NCBI GenBank assembly: GCA_020744425.1
Contig: JAGMUV010000036.1
Location: 248,001-312,000, forward strand
From: Dactylonectria macrodidyma
Lineage: Eukaryota; Ascomycota; Sordariomycetes; Hypocreales; Nectriaceae
Length of the DNA: 64,000 nt
Reading direction: 5' to 3'
The position numbers were made by a program, and so were the translations under genes. The notes below the pieces were generated by a model. It ran no database searches and was not told where the DNA came from. It saw nothing but the letters and a program-made list of their open reading frames with translations. Below are positions 43,665-54,798 of the stretch, piece after piece. Positions within the stretch are counted from its first letter, which is position 1, and each line of letters opens with the position of its first letter.

Positions 43665-46600
43665 GGGAAGTCTCCTCTCTAGGACCTGAATTGCAGTCAC
43701 TGATCTTTGACGAGAGCTCGATCAACATGGATGAACTACTCGGCGGGGAGAAGCTCTACCGTCCCTGTACGATAGCAAGTTCAGGGTTGGCAATCAAAGT
43801 TAAAGGTCTATGTGATACCGGAGCGGATGGTTATGTCTTTGTAAATAAGGATCTAGCCCTAAGGATGCACCAACAACTGCAGAGCCGTCGAATCCTAATC
43901 CCAGGGCGGGGACTCGCCGTCAAGGGATACAAGGGCGGACGACAACGGATTACCCACATCACGGTGGCAACGCTGGATATAGATGGCAGACGACAGCCAA
44001 ATTGTCCGATGTTGGAACTCGGGATGCATCAGGACCTGATCATTGGGAGGAAGTGGTTCGAGAAGCACGACGTGGAAATCTCTGCCAAACATCGCCGCCT
44101 ACGATGGCCTGACGACAGGCCGAAGGATTACCCTAGTAGCGATATTGTGATACCGATGTCTTCGTTGAAGGGCCCTCGCTGTTCAAGGCCAGCGGACCAG
44201 GCCGACATGGAACGACGCAACCAACTGAGCGCAGAACGAAAGAAGGCCCGCGAGGATCGGATCCTTAGGAGGGGAGATCGCCCGCCAAGGAGGCAATGGT
44301 CGGATGACGCCAAAGAGAACATGGCTAAGATGGACAGGGCATTGAGGGATACGGCGCCCTCTCTCCCGATGAGGGACTTCAATACCGAGCTAGCGATGAT
44401 CGAAGCCGACCTGCCACGGCGACCAATGATTGATACTGAGGGAGTCACAATCGAAATCAGTATCGTTAGTGCCAGCAGGTGGCAGGAGAGGGTGGTCAAG
44501 CAGGAGGACACCGAATGGATCGGTGAAGTCACCCTCCAGGAGATCGACAAGATTATCGAAGAACGACTAGAACGGAGAGAAGCCGGAGGGGAGAACCTTC
44601 GTAAAGATACGCCCGAATTGAGGGAGAAGGTAGAGTCGAAGTTGCCTCGACAGCACTTACACCTGCGACATGCCTTCTCCAAGGCTGAGTCTGATGCCTT
44701 GCCACCACACCGGCCAGGCGTTGACATGAAGCTGGAATTGAAAGAGCCAATCCCCGACAGTCGGAAGGTCCCGCCAATGTACAAGTTGAGCCTCGAACAG
44801 CTAGAGGTGATGAGGAACTATATCGAGGAGCACCTGCAGAAAGGATTTATCGTACCGGCAGGTGACGCACCATACGCATCACCAGTCCTGTTTGCAAAAA
44901 AGAAGAATGGCGGATGGCGTTTCTGTGTGGACTACAGGAAGCTCAACGAGTTGACGGCGAAGGAACATTGTGCACCACCCCTGATAGAAGAAACCCAGTC
45001 GAGGCTGGCAAAGGCAAAAGTATTTACGAAACTCGACATCCGACAGGCCTTCTATCGGATGCGGATGTCCCCGGAATCCGAGGATCTCACAGCCTTCAAG
45101 ACTCGGTATGGCACCTACAAGTATAAGGTGGTACCGTTTGGTCTGACCAACGGCCCTTCGCACTTCCAAGCTTACATCAACCACGTCCTAATGGATCTCC
45201 TGGACGTCTGCTGCACAGCATACATCGACGATATCCTCATTTACTCAGAAAACATCAAGGACCACGAAGCGCATGTCAATGCAGTCTTGGAACGACTGGT
45301 CGCAGCAGGGTTGCAGGCGGACATCGACAAGTCGGAATTCTATGTTACAGAGACGGAGTTCCTAGGCTTTATAATTACGACAAACGGGATCCGGATGGAC
45401 CCGAAAAAGATGAAGGCCATTATAGACTGGGAAGAACCAACAAACGTACGGGGAGTACAGGCCTTCCTTGGGTTTTGCAACTTCTACCGAAAGTTCGTCG
45501 AGTTTTACAGTCGGATAGCGCGACCGCTTACACTGTTGACGAAGAAGGGGATCCCATGGAGGTGGACTGAAGAGGAGACGACCGCGATGAAGGCTATGAA
45601 GTTGGCGATTTCGTCGGCCCCGTGCCGGGCCTGGTACGACCCTCTCCGTGATACGATCGTCGAGACCGACGCGTCGGGAGGTGTGGTGGCTGCAGTACTA
45701 ACCCAGAAGAGCGAAGACGGGGACTGGCACCCCGTAGCTTTCTTCTCCAAGACGATGAACGACGCGGAGATGCGTTACCCGATTCACGACCAGGAGATGC
45801 TCGCGGTGGTATTGGCCTTGAAGGAATGGAACGCCGAGCTGTTGGGGCTCCAACGGCTATTCCTAGTTATTACTGACCACAAAGCCCTCGAGTACTTCTC
45901 GACGAAACAACGCCTTAATGGCAGGCAAGCGCGGTGGGCGGACGACTTGGCGCCTTATGACTTCAAGATCACCTACCGTCCGGGGCGAGAGAACATTGTA
46001 GCGGATGCTCTGTCTCGGAAGTCGTCCGAATTGGCTACGCAGAAGGCGCGACGAGAAGCTGCGTGGAACAGGGTACTACTGAGTCAGGACCTGGTGATTA
46101 GTTCTATTGACTATGAGATCATGGGCGGTCCCTGTACCGAGCCCGATTCCGGGGAAGGACCAGAGGTGGCATTGATCGGGGCCGAAGCTGTCGAGTCCTC
46201 GGTCAGCTCCGGAAGAGAGGCTATCCGGGCGCCGGAGGGATGGCAGCTGCTTGACGCCGTCCTCCGGGCTAATAGGGCCTCTCCCCAATCACAGCCCTAC
46301 CGAGAGAATGCAGAGAAGAAGGCCGATGGTTGGACGATGAACGAAGGGGTGGTCTGCCGGAACCAGCGCATTTTTGTTCCGGACGACGGTGTTCTCCGAA
46401 CGCTGGTCATTAAGGAGAACCACTGCAAGCTCAATGTAGCCCACCCGGGACGCAACAAAACCGTCAGATTGGTTGCCGAGAGGTTCTGGTGGCCGGGCTT
46501 ATCGGCCGACGTCGATCGGTTCCGGGCAAATTGTAAGCCGTGTGGAAGAGCTCACGCCAATAGAGACAAGACCCCCGGATTGTTACACCCATTGGAAGTC

Positions 46601-47854
46601 CCACACCGGATATGGCAGCATGTTACAACAGACTTCCATTACATGCCTAAGGACAAGAACGGATACGACTGCGTGTGGGTAGTTATTGATCGGCTCAGCA
46701 AGATCGCTTTTTCTATACCTTGCTACCGGACGGTGACAGCGAAGGACGTTGCGTATATGTACTACCACCACGTCTACCGTGTTTTTGGGGTGCCGGAGAC
46801 GGTGACGTCAGACCGAGGACCACAGTTTATCGCCGCCTTCATGGATGAGCTATGCAAGCTTATCGGAGTGAAGCAGAAACTGAGCACAGCAGAGCACCCC
46901 CAGACAGACGGGAACACTGAGATCTACAACCAGTACTTGAACCACCGACTACGACCGTTTATCAACCATTACCAAGACGACTGGAGTGAACTACTACCGT
47001 CGATGGACTATGCGCAGATGAATCTCTACCACGAGTCACTGGGTATGGAACCGGTGAGACTGTTACTCGGCCACTTGCCCCGATCCCAACTCGACTGGGA
47101 TAAGAGAACCGACCTTGAGGGCTGCAAAACAAAAGCTGAACGTTTGTCGAGGGAGGATGCCCAGCAGTATGCCAAGCGGATTGCGGACTCCATCAAAGTT
47201 GCTAGGCAGAATCTCCACCAGGCGCAGGAACAGCAGATCCGCCAAGCTAACAAGAAGCGCCGGGAACCGGATTTTACAGTTGGGGACAAAGTCTGGGTCG
47301 ACATGCGCGGACTTACGAGTACAAGACCTAGCCAGGCGTTAGACTGGAGGAAGAGAGGGCCATGGACTATTGTGGAACAAGTCGGGCATTCATACCGCCT
47401 GGACTTACCCTCCTCGTGGCACATAAACCCAACTCTACACGCGGATCGGTTGCGGCGTTATCCCGACAATCCTATGCCAGGGCAGGATGAGGACCCACCA
47501 CCACCTGAAGTCATCAACGGCGCTAAAGAGTACGAGGTTCACAAGGTCAAGGAGTCGCGGTACAATAAGCGCGACAAACAGCTCCAGTATAGGGTAGACT
47601 GGGTCGGACACGACCCTGACGATGAATGGTACCCTGCCGAAAACTTCAAGAACGCACCGATGCGACTGAAGGAGTTCCATGAGGAATATTTGGAGGCACC
47701 TGGGCCACCGAAGCGATTACAGGCCTGGGTCGACGCGGCTGCTGCGGATACGGACGTACCGGAGCACCCTGACGATAATCAACCGATCAAACTGGGCCGG
47801 GGGCCCAAGAAAGCACGACGGAAACGAAGAGTCTTCGTCATCTGGCGATCGTGA
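43631..47854 (+). CDS. pol: Gypsy pol polyprotein: protease, RT, RNase H, integrase, chromodomain
   Basis: The open frame runs from 43631 (after a TGA) and overlaps gag in the -1 frame by 34 nt; the first ATG is at 43727. Numbering residues from a TTG at 43691: aspartic protease CDTGAD (D42); RT with FCVDYRKLNEL and catalytic YIDD (511-514); RNase H with TDAS (D660); integrase with an HHCC zinc finger (H911, H918, C948, C951) and DDE core (D981, D1041, E1077, spacing 35). The chromodomain is at about 1280-1335 (YEVHKVKESR..YRVDWVGHDPDDEWYP), which in chromoviruses directs integration to modified histones. Likely made by -1 frameshifting in the overlap (A5 run at 43648-43652) or by reinitiation. 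No stops or RIP damage. Confidence 0.95.
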   Translation, partial: VVLRVGKRRVLGEVSSLGPELQSLIFDESSINMDELLGGEKLYRPCTIASSGLAIKVKGLCDTGADGYVFVNKDLALRMHQQLQSRRILIPGRGLAVKGYKGGRQRITHITVATLDIDGRRQPNCPMLELGMHQDLIIGRKWFEKHDVEISAKHRRLRWPDDRPKDYPSSDIVIPMSSLKGPRCSRPADQADMERRNQLSAERKKAREDRILRRGDRPPRRQWSDDAKENMAKMDRALRDTAPSLPMRDFNTELAMIEADLPRRPMIDTEGVTIEISIVSASRWQERVVKQEDTEWIGEVTLQEIDKIIEERLERREAGGENLRKDTPELREKVESKLPRQHLHLRHAFSKAESDALPPHRPGVDMKLELKEPIPDSRKVPPMYKLSLEQLEVMRNYIEEHLQKGFIVPAGDAPYASPVLFAKKKNGGWRFCVDYRKLNELTAKEHCAPPLIEETQSRLAKAKVFTKLDIRQAFYRMRMSPESEDLTAFKTRYGTYKYKVVPFGLTNGPSHFQAYINHVLMDLLDVCCTAYIDDILIYSENIKDHEAHVNAVLERLVAAGLQADIDKSEFYVTETEFLGFIITTNGIRMDPKKMKAIIDWEEPTNVRGVQAFLGFCNFYRKFVEFYSRIARPLTLLTKKGIPWRWTEEETTAMKAMKLAISSAPCRAWYDPLRDTIVETDASGGVVAAVLTQKSEDGDWHPVAFFSKTMNDAEMRYPIHDQEMLAVVLALKEWNAELLGLQRLFLVITDHKALEYFSTKQRLNGRQARWADDLAPYDFKITYRPGRENIVADALSRKSSELATQKARREAAWNRVLLSQDLVISSIDYEIMGGPCTEPDSGEGPEVALIGAEAVESSVSSGREAIRAPEGWQLLDAVLRANRASPQSQPYRENAEKKADGWTMNEGVVCRNQRIFVPDDGVLRTLVIKENHCKLNVAHPGRNKTVRLVAERFWWPGLSADVDRFRANCKPCGRAHANRDKTPGLLHPLEVPHRIWQHVTTDFHYMPKDKNGYDCVWVVIDRLSKIAFSIPCYRTVTAKDVAYMYYHHVYRVFGVPETVTSDRGPQFIAAFMDELCKLIGVKQKLSTAEHPQTDGNTEIYNQYLNHRLRPFINHYQDDWSELLPSMDYAQMNLYHESLGMEPVRLLLGHLPRSQLDWDKRTDLEGCKTKAERLSREDAQQYAKRIADSIKVARQNLHQAQEQQIRQANKKRREPDFTVGDKVWVDMRGLTSTRPSQALDWRKRGPWTIVEQVGHSYRLDLPSSWHINPTLHADRLRRYPDNPMPGQDEDPPPPEVINGAKEYEVHKVKESRYNKRDKQLQYRVDWVGHDPDDEWYPAENFKNAPMRLKEFHEEYLEAPGPPKRLQAWVDAAAADTDVPEHPDDNQPIKLGRGPKKARRKRRVFVIWRS

Positions 47855-47896
47855 GAATTTGACAACTTGCGCTCACGCGGCCGTTTTGAGCGCCTT

Positions 47897-47910
47897 GAAG
47901 AGGGGGGTGA
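47897..47910 (+). promoter_or_regulatory. polypurine tract
   Basis: GAAGAGGGGGGTGA directly before the 3' LTR, the usual primer site for plus-strand synthesis. The same tract precedes the 3' LTR of copy 2. Confidence 0.85.
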
Positions 47911-48103
47911 TGTGACGGGAGCGTCTGGAGTGCTGGACCCAGGGTGGGGTCGATACGTAACTAGGACGCACGGGGCAGGCTACAGGGACTATCAACGCGT
48001 GTACGCGTCTACGCGCCTGCCCGCTTTCTCTTTCCTCTTCATCGTAGTATTCTCGCAATACAGTGGCATTACCTCTTGAGTTGATCTCATCTGGCCCGTG
48101 ACA
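47911..48103 (+). repeat. 3' LTR of intact Gypsy
   Basis: 193 bp, identical by eye to 41809-42001. Followed by GTAAA (48104-48108), completing the target duplication. Confidence 0.95.
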
Positions 48104-49584
48104 GTAAAAGTAGTTCTAAACTCGTTAACCGTAGTTAATAATGCTTACAAGTAGCTCTAACTTAAAGAGTAAGATATAGATATAATATAGACCTACTGGC
48201 TTGTATAGGCAAGGAATCAGAGTCAGAGAGAGACAGGCTTAGGATAAGAGAATTAAGGCCTTAGCGAGCTGGTTTAAAAACACTATAATGCTCCTCTAAA
48301 TAGCGCCCGACGCAATTGCTATCTGCTTTTAGTATATAGTCGCAGTGCGTGCAGATAATAGCTAGTTTAAGTAAATTATAATATAGATTAAGATTCTAAA
48401 GCCTTTATATCTAGCTTAAAGTGATTTTCTATATAGTAAGAGTGTTATTAGAAGGATTAATAGATAAGGTCTTAGACTTCATTATGTCTTATATTTAAGA
48501 ATGGAGGATGTAAGTTTAATTCATCTAGCGCCCCTTAAAGTAAGTTAATAACATCTACTAAGATAGCACAGTCCATCGTATAAGGAACAGGCCCCGTTTC
48601 ACGTTCTAGGAAACGCGACCAGTTTAAGAACGGGGCCCGTTCTAAGTTAGCGAGGAGGGGTAGATATCTTAGAGCTGTCATTAGCCCAAAATCGGGAACA
48701 GGGCCCGTTCCTGACTTAAATCATAGAGTAGAGAGAGAGAAGAAATAGTAGTAGTTAGAATTTATAGCTAATATTAGAATGTCTCGGGCATTGTGGGACT
48801 TAATGAGATTTCAAGTTAGCGGTGTAGGTCAAGCCTCAAAGGTCTCTTAGTCTCCAATCATGTACCTCCTACCTCTAGCGCAGTCACTTCATGCCATTTG
48901 TACGTTGTGTCTTCAAATATAAAACTATCCCATTATGATCGGCCTTGGTTGACTTGCTTCTAACTGGTGTTACGTTTTTCCTCTACGTGGATATAAGGGT
49001 GGCATAGCACTGGGACCGCTCATGCCTCGCACTCCCACGAGAGTCCAACAGAGGTCCTTAACGTTCGGGTCCCACATACTGTAGCTTCATGTTCGCTCCA
49101 GCATGCTTTATTAATCGTACGACAACTTTCGAGGTAGCCACCCTCTGAAGCGGCTTAAACATACGATGTGATTTGGTCTTGAAATAGTACCCGACCCTCC
49201 ACCTCACTAACCGCTGACGGATAAGATGACGCGCGGGATTGGCTCGTCGTGCAGGTAACCTCACAGGGCTAGCTAAAGCAAACAACCAATGCCGATCATG
49301 TCGGCCTGTGCGCGGACAATCTGTTGGTGGCTAGGTCAAAGTTTTAGGTCTCCGGATCACGCAGATGGTCGCAGTCTATCGAGAATGGATCGTGCAGGGA
49401 GCTCTGGACTGTGGCGGCTAACCACTGAGAGCCAAACTCTACCAATGGTGAAAGGGTACAGTATGCACATTGTCATTAGGTACGGATGAAAGGCGGAAGT
49501 CAGTAAAGAGATTATAAGCTATCAACCAACTATAACATCATAACATAGTATCTGGTCTATTCGGTAAGAGCATCTAATAAGAAA
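48104..49584. other. non-coding region with three GGGCCC-centred palindromes
   Basis: No convincing ORF. 48104-48780 is mildly AT-rich and probably an old repeat. At 48584-48600, 48628-48642 and 48694-48711 there are three versions of a GAACRGGGCCCGTTC palindrome about 40-65 bp apart, the first imperfect. 48790-49580 is GC-normal, with only short overlapping ORFs that do not look coding. Confidence 0.5.
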
Positions 49585-49965
49585 CTACTTGCGAATACTA
49601 TAGCTTGCCAGTAAATCAGCAATCATAGTATTCCCCCTGATCCTCGCAAAGAAGAGTGGAGTCTTTCCAAATTGCCCTCGAAGGCGCGGGTCAGCCCCTT
49701 TACTTAAGAGCAGTTGGGCACAGGCTAGGTTGTTGTGGAGAACTGCAACCAGCAGCGCTGTGTTTCCTTCTTCATTGATAGAATCAATCATTGATTGATC
49801 TCGTCTTATACCCTCCCCTGATAGCACGAGGTGCATTATGTTAACGCCGTCGACCTCTTGATACGACTCAGTAATAATATGTAATGCTGCTATGACATAT
49901 AGAAGTACTAGCATTGGATCCATTACTAACAAAGTCCTCGACACGGAGACCGGGGTCCTCAACAC
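49585..49965 (-). CDS. ankyrin-repeat protein fragment, 126 aa
   Basis: Residues about 63-123 fit ankyrin repeats. NEEGNTALLVAVLHNNLACA and QLLLSKGADP make one full repeat, and GKTPLFFARIRGNTMIADLL makes a second. Ankyrin repeats bind other proteins and no partner can be inferred. The N-terminal 60 residues are hydrophobic in part and do not fit the repeat. Two repeats are few for a functional protein, and the frame ends shortly after the second. It may be the last exon of a larger gene or the remnant of one; ankyrin genes are often decayed near transposon-rich regions. Confidence 0.55.
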   Translation of the reverse strand: MLRTPVSVSRTLLVMDPMLVLLYVIAALHIITESYQEVDGVNIMHLVLSGEGIRRDQSMIDSINEEGNTALLVAVLHNNLACAQLLLSKGADPRLRGQFGKTPLFFARIRGNTMIADLLASYSIRK

Positions 49966-51227
49966 AGCGGCCCATATGACTTCACTATAACAACACTACC
50001 AAGAATAGAGATGCTCCAACATGGCTCTGTGGAGTGAGCTGACTCATTTGGCTTCTTTTTGGACATTGGGTCAGGAGGACCGAACGCGGCAATGGAAAGA
50101 TGCTTCATGCACCTGTCGCACGCGAAATCTCTCTGGAGCAGCGGATCGCTGAAGTCAGCAGTATTTACGACGGCATAATAATGCTCGAAGACAAGTGTAT
50201 CAATGTTATCCGGGAGTTGTGGTAAAGCAAGCAGATAGCAACCTCACTACTAAGCATTACTATTGTAAGCCAGCCGCGGCAGGATGCATAGGAATATTGT
50301 GTTATGATTGATCTAACGGGCTCCCCTCACACATCAACTACGAGTGGCTCGAGGGACGCCGCCGCTCGGTTTTGGAACACCCCGTCGATGGGCAGCTGTC
50401 TTCTCGGTGCGCTACTCGACCGGCTCATCTCGGGGACAAGCCCACATGGCGAGGGCGCTGTTGTTGCTGCCGGCGACGTTCCTGCCGTTCGCCTTTTGGC
50501 ATGTCAATACCTACGCCCGGGCGGAGATAGGAGTGGATAGGGCGTCCTAGAGAAAAGGAGCCTACTCCCAAGGCACCGAGACGACACCAACGCCTACCTA
50601 GGTAGCCCGTCCTTGACACACTAGGCGACGAAGGGAGGTGGGACACCCAAACGGCGTCGCTTGGAGGGTATGAGTTTGTCGGATGCGTTCATTCTCTTGA
50701 ACAACTAGTAATCGGCACAGAGGCAAGATGCAATAGGAAGGGCAGGATTGGTGACAGCCCCTATTTCATGGGGGCTGTTCGGCTTGATGCAGGTGTATTA
50801 CTATGGAAAACATACCCTCCAGTCTCCAGCGTGATGGTTGCCACCGCCTCGGCGTTTGGTTAGCCGACCTCGGCTGGCACCATTCGGATCTCTCTCGATA
50901 GCTCGGATCGACTAGTTCTCCCGGATTGCGGCGGCCGACATGTCCCTCTATTAGCGGGCATCTGCAATGCTCGAGACGCCGACGTGGTGTCAGTCGTTTG
51001 TGCGCCCGCCTGACTATTAGCATGGACAGCGTCGCCACCAGGGTCGACGGTAACCAGGCACCATGCTTAGATTTCGCCGTCCCCATAGGATGCTACAGGA
51101 GACCAGGTGTCGCCTCTATCGTGGTCGCCAGCGGCGGGGGCCGCGGTAGGAGAGACTTCCGCGCTGTTGATCATAGAGAGTATCTCAGTATAGGCGAAGC
51201 CTAACAGCACGCAGGACTACGTTAAAG
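49966..51227. other. GC-normal region without supported gene
   Basis: Short ORFs on both strands overlap each other (for example 50304-50540 and 50344-50550 in different frames) and none shows a motif, so I do not call them. A small gene with introns cannot be excluded between 50300 and 50600. Confidence 0.4.
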
Positions 51228-51614
51228 TTAGCAGATGCGGGCAAGGGCGAAGGGAGAAGGGCGAAAAAGTACCACATTGTCTCGTTCCCCGTGAGAGATC
51301 CAGTATGCGAGCTCGTAGTCGAGTCTCGGAGTGAGGCCCGATACGCTGGACGGCATAATGTATCCAGTTCCGTAAGCGGCCCATATCTCTTCGAAGAGGT
51401 ACTGCTTAAGCTCAGCGGCTACACCCTCACGGTCGTTGCGGTCCTGGATGAGGTTAGCTATCGTGGGCGCATGCTCTCTAGGCGTGAGGGTACGGACGGA
51501 TCGGCGGCCGAGAAAGCGTGCTGTTTCTTCCAAGTCCGGTGCGGTGGGACGGGCTCGGTCCTGGGCGGTCGGAGTCTTCATGCCCCGGGGGATGTGGGAG
51601 GCGCGGTCCGACAT
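51228..51614 (-). CDS. hypothetical protein, 128 aa
   Basis: ATG at 51614 to a stop at 51228. The composition is protein-like, with a proline- and arginine-rich N-terminus followed by a probably helical stretch (HAPTIANLIQDRNDREGVAA at about 48-67) and an aromatic segment (YELAYWISHGERDN). No family recognised, no signal peptide or membrane segment. An overlapping ORF on the other strand is shorter in coherent sequence. Could be a real small gene or an exon of one. Confidence 0.35.
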   Translation of the reverse strand: MSDRASHIPRGMKTPTAQDRARPTAPDLEETARFLGRRSVRTLTPREHAPTIANLIQDRNDREGVAAELKQYLFEEIWAAYGTGYIMPSSVSGLTPRLDYELAYWISHGERDNVVLFRPSPFALARIC

Positions 51615-51699
51615 CGTGGTCGAAGACGGCGGAGGTAATGGTTTGTCGTTTGATTGTTTGATCGGTGTTGGATGGGGGCACGAGCTGGGTGTTCTTAGG

Positions 51700-52129
51700 G
51701 AGGCGCCTGAAGGTTGTAGGAGGAAAGAAAAAGAGAAGAGAGTAAGGTCGCGGGCGAGAGGTGAACTAACTTGTTGACGACGGACAACCTACTCCGCCGA
51801 CGTCCCAATGAGCTCTTGCTCAAGCGGCACGGATCCCTCTCCGTACCGATCCCAACCCTCTTCCTGCGCAGTGTCACATTGAACAGGACCATATCTGAGC
51901 CTAGCCGGGGCGAGCCAGGCTGCCCGGTTCGCCCGCAGCGAAGGTGGGTCGAAGCCCGGAACTAGACGTCTGGAGACGGAGACGGGCCAGGGCCGGGTGG
52001 GGTCACACTGGGCGATGGCGACTGATAGATGGGCGCCTGGGCGCGCCCGCTGACTCACTTTGTTATAAACAATTAATTTCTTCCTCGTTGCAGCTTCTCA
52101 GAATCAGTGACTAACTAAAATGATTAAAT
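51700..52129. other. no recognised feature
   Basis: GC-rich to about 52050, then AT-rich. Only short overlapping ORFs. Nothing with a recognisable motif. Confidence 0.4.
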
Positions 52130-52602
52130 CTACATTTTCACTGTAATGCACTGTTCAACTGTGTTACCCTCAGAGTATAAAGCCTGCTGTTCATTGCCAT
52201 CTCTTTCCGCATTGTCCCATATTTCTTTTATGCCTCTTCTGTTGTTTGCTAGGGGATTCTCGCCCATCTCTCTCGCCATATGAACTTTAACTCGTTCATC
52301 CTCTGCTTTGCACCAGTCTAGATACGCCATCATCTCCTCTTTCGTCCATAATAGCGTACTTGATTGTCTGCCAAATATCAAAAAGGTCAAGCGTGGAAGT
52401 TTTGATATGCGACTTGATTAGTGAGTGGATGCCTTTAGCCCTAATCCATGTTCAATTAATTCTTTTCTTGCATCATGTACCCCATGCCACCTGCCTTAAG
52501 GTGGCTATATTGCTAAAGTGTAAGTAATTGTCTACCTATGCTTTTACTGTTTTATCTTTGTATGGCTTAAGCTAATACATTTTGATATATCCCACAGCCT
52601 TA

Positions 52603-54798
52603 CCATGCAGTACCCACCTACCGGTAATACCCACCTACCGGTAAGCAAAAATAAAATTTCCTCATACAAAATGCCCAACTTCACTTGCACAGTGCTGGGC
52701 CAAAATTGGAGTTATTTACATGAAACAAGCTGTGTCTTATTGAGAGTTTCATGCTGTTTCATATTGTGATATTACTTTTTACATTACAGAAGCGGTTTGG
52801 TCGCACGGGCCTAATGTATAATTTCTAAAAACGCCTCGTTCAAGAATCGACTTCCACCAAGTTTCATCGAATTTTTATCTGCACTAACCTTCCGTAATCA
52901 CTTCAAAAATGCCCCGAATGTCTTATACAGAGAATAGCGTTGTCGAAGCCTTACTGGATGTCACAGATAACGGCCTCTCCCAGAACCAAGCCGCCGAGAA
53001 GCATGACATCCCCCAGACGACTCTCTCAGACCGATTAAGAGGCCTACCGTCAAAGTCCGAGGTCACCCAGCCTGCCCAGCTATTATCCAAGTCTCAGGAG
53101 TCCAGATTAGTCACCTGGATACTGAGACAAGAGGCCTTGGGCTATGCTCCATCCCACAGTCATGTTCGCGCTACCGTCGCGGCCCTCTTAAGACAACAAG
53201 GCCGGGAAAGGCCTATCGGTGTACACTGGGTAGCCAGGTTCATGAAACGACATTCGACCATAAAGACGAAGATAGGGAAACGTCAGGAGGCATCGAGATT
53301 CAATTCTTTTACTCCAATGGCCGTCAATTGGTACTTTGATATCCGGGAAAGCGAGTATGGCTGGATCAAGCCTGAGAACACAGTTAATGTTGATGAGGGC
53401 GGTATCATGGCTGGATTTAGTGAGTATTTATCGTTTATATTATAAAACTCACTAATACATTCTGAATATAGGCTTGGATTCCTTGGTTATCGGCAGTAGC
53501 GATCCCAAGAGGAAGGCCTTCCTCAAAGGCTCTCAGTCCTGCGCTTAGACTAGCTTTATCGAAGCCGTGACAGCAGATGGCCGTCTTCTGAAACCAGGGA
53601 TTATTTTCAAAGGCAAGGTACTTTAGCAGCAGTGGTTTATTAACGAGTTTAAGAAGATAGCCGACTGGTATTATATCACTTCTGAAAACGGCTGGACAGA
53701 TAACCACATCGCAGTTGAGTGGCTTAAAGACGTCTATCTACCTCAAACCCAGCCGGCAGATGATTCTGATGCCAGACTTATTATCTTAGATGGCTATGGA
53801 AGTCATGTATCTGCGAGTATCTACCTAGTCTGAATCATAAATGCCGCTGACCTAAAACTCAGGATGAGTGGATGGCTACCTGCTTCTTGAATAACGTATA
53901 TTGCTGTTACCTGCCGGCTCATTGCTCTCACGGCCTACAACCGCTGGATAATGGCGTTTTTAATGCCTCCAAAGCTGCATATCGCAAAGAACTCTAAAAA
54001 TTGGCAAGCCTGACCGATTCTGCGCCAGTGGATAAGGTTAACTTCATTAAGGCTTATGCTAAAGCCAGGGAAGTGGGTATGACTAAGAAAAACATACTCT
54101 CAGGCTGGAGAGTGACTGGGAATTGGCCAATTTCACGACGGAAAGCCCTCATACATCCAGAGATTCAGCCAGACAAGAAGGAAACTACGCCTGCATCAGA
54201 GGGCCTCAGTGACGGACAACGCGACTCTGATAATACGCCAAAGACCAGCCGTCATATCAGAGATCTGGGAAAGAACAAGAGCCCTTCAACCAGAAGACGG
54301 TATTCTGTGATATCAAAAGGGTTTGAAGCCCAGGAGTCAAAGATAGCCTCGCTGAGCGCAAGAGTCACCAGTCTGGAGGAGGAAGTCGGCCGGTTGAGTA
54401 GAGGCAAGAAGAGGAAGACGATACCCAATCCCAACAAGAAGTTCATGACATTAGCTGAGGCTCTAGTGGCTGGTGAAACTACTTCCGAGCCAAACCAGGC
54501 AATTGAAGAGACAGGGGCTGTTGAGGATGTGATTGAGGTGGGAGGGATGCAAGAGGATGGAAGTTCAAATTCGGAGGCGGAAGAGTTACCCGTCGTACGC
54601 ACCCGCAGCGGCCGCGAAGTAAAAAGACCGAGAAAATATTAAAATTCATTCAGTTCTAACCCGAATTCTGGAAATAAATTTATTTGTACAGTTTTTGTTA
54701 AGTTTTTCCCATGAGGCTGAAAATGTGAATTTTGTATGGGGAATTTTTTTTTTTGCTTACCGGTAGGTGGGTATTACCGGTAGGTGGGTACTGCATGG
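52603..54798 (+). mobile_element. pogo/Fot1-like DNA transposon, 2196 bp, TA target duplication
   Basis: Inverted repeats of about 48 bp or more (CCATGCAGTACCCACC at the left; the complement of GGTGGGTACTGCATGG at the right) are flanked by TA (52601-52602, 54799-54800). Each TIR contains two tandem copies of a 17-bp unit (ACCCACCTACCGGTAAT/G), so the inner half repeats the outer. It lies inside the MULE relic and removal restores the MULE frame. Confidence 0.92.
52909..54642 (+). pseudogene. pogo-like transposase, recently broken
   Basis: Start ATG at 52909 (MPRMSYTENSVVEALL). Psq-type helix-turn-helix (QNQAAEKHDIPQTTLSDRL), CENP-B DNA-binding domain (GVHWVARFMKRH), and the first catalytic Asp in NVDEGGIMAGF. 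An intron at 53420-53471 (GTGAGT..ATAG) joins this in frame to SLDSLVIGS. The second Asp is in LIILDGYGSH (about 53779-53808) and the third in LQPLDNGVF (about 53937-53963). Stops at about 53548, 53623, 53831 and 53995 and a frame change near 53860 inactivate it. The C-terminal 213 codons (54001-54642) are open, with a coiled coil and a basic end. Confidence 0.88.

Larger units (their letters stand above)
41809..48103 (+). mobile_element. intact Ty3/Gypsy chromovirus retrotransposon, 6295 bp, TSD GTAAA
   Basis: Two 193-bp LTRs that I read as identical (41809-42001 and 47911-48103), 5-bp duplications GTAAA on both sides, an open gag and an open pol ending in a chromodomain, and a polypurine tract before the 3' LTR. 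Identical LTRs and the absence of RIP changes indicate a very recent insertion. At least four other copies or LTRs of the family lie in this window in various states of decay, so this is a candidate active source. Confidence 0.96.

Noticed and set aside
49289..51204. several 66-106-codon ORFs as candidate small secreted proteins
   Set aside because: No signal peptides, no cysteine pattern, and frames overlap on both strands.
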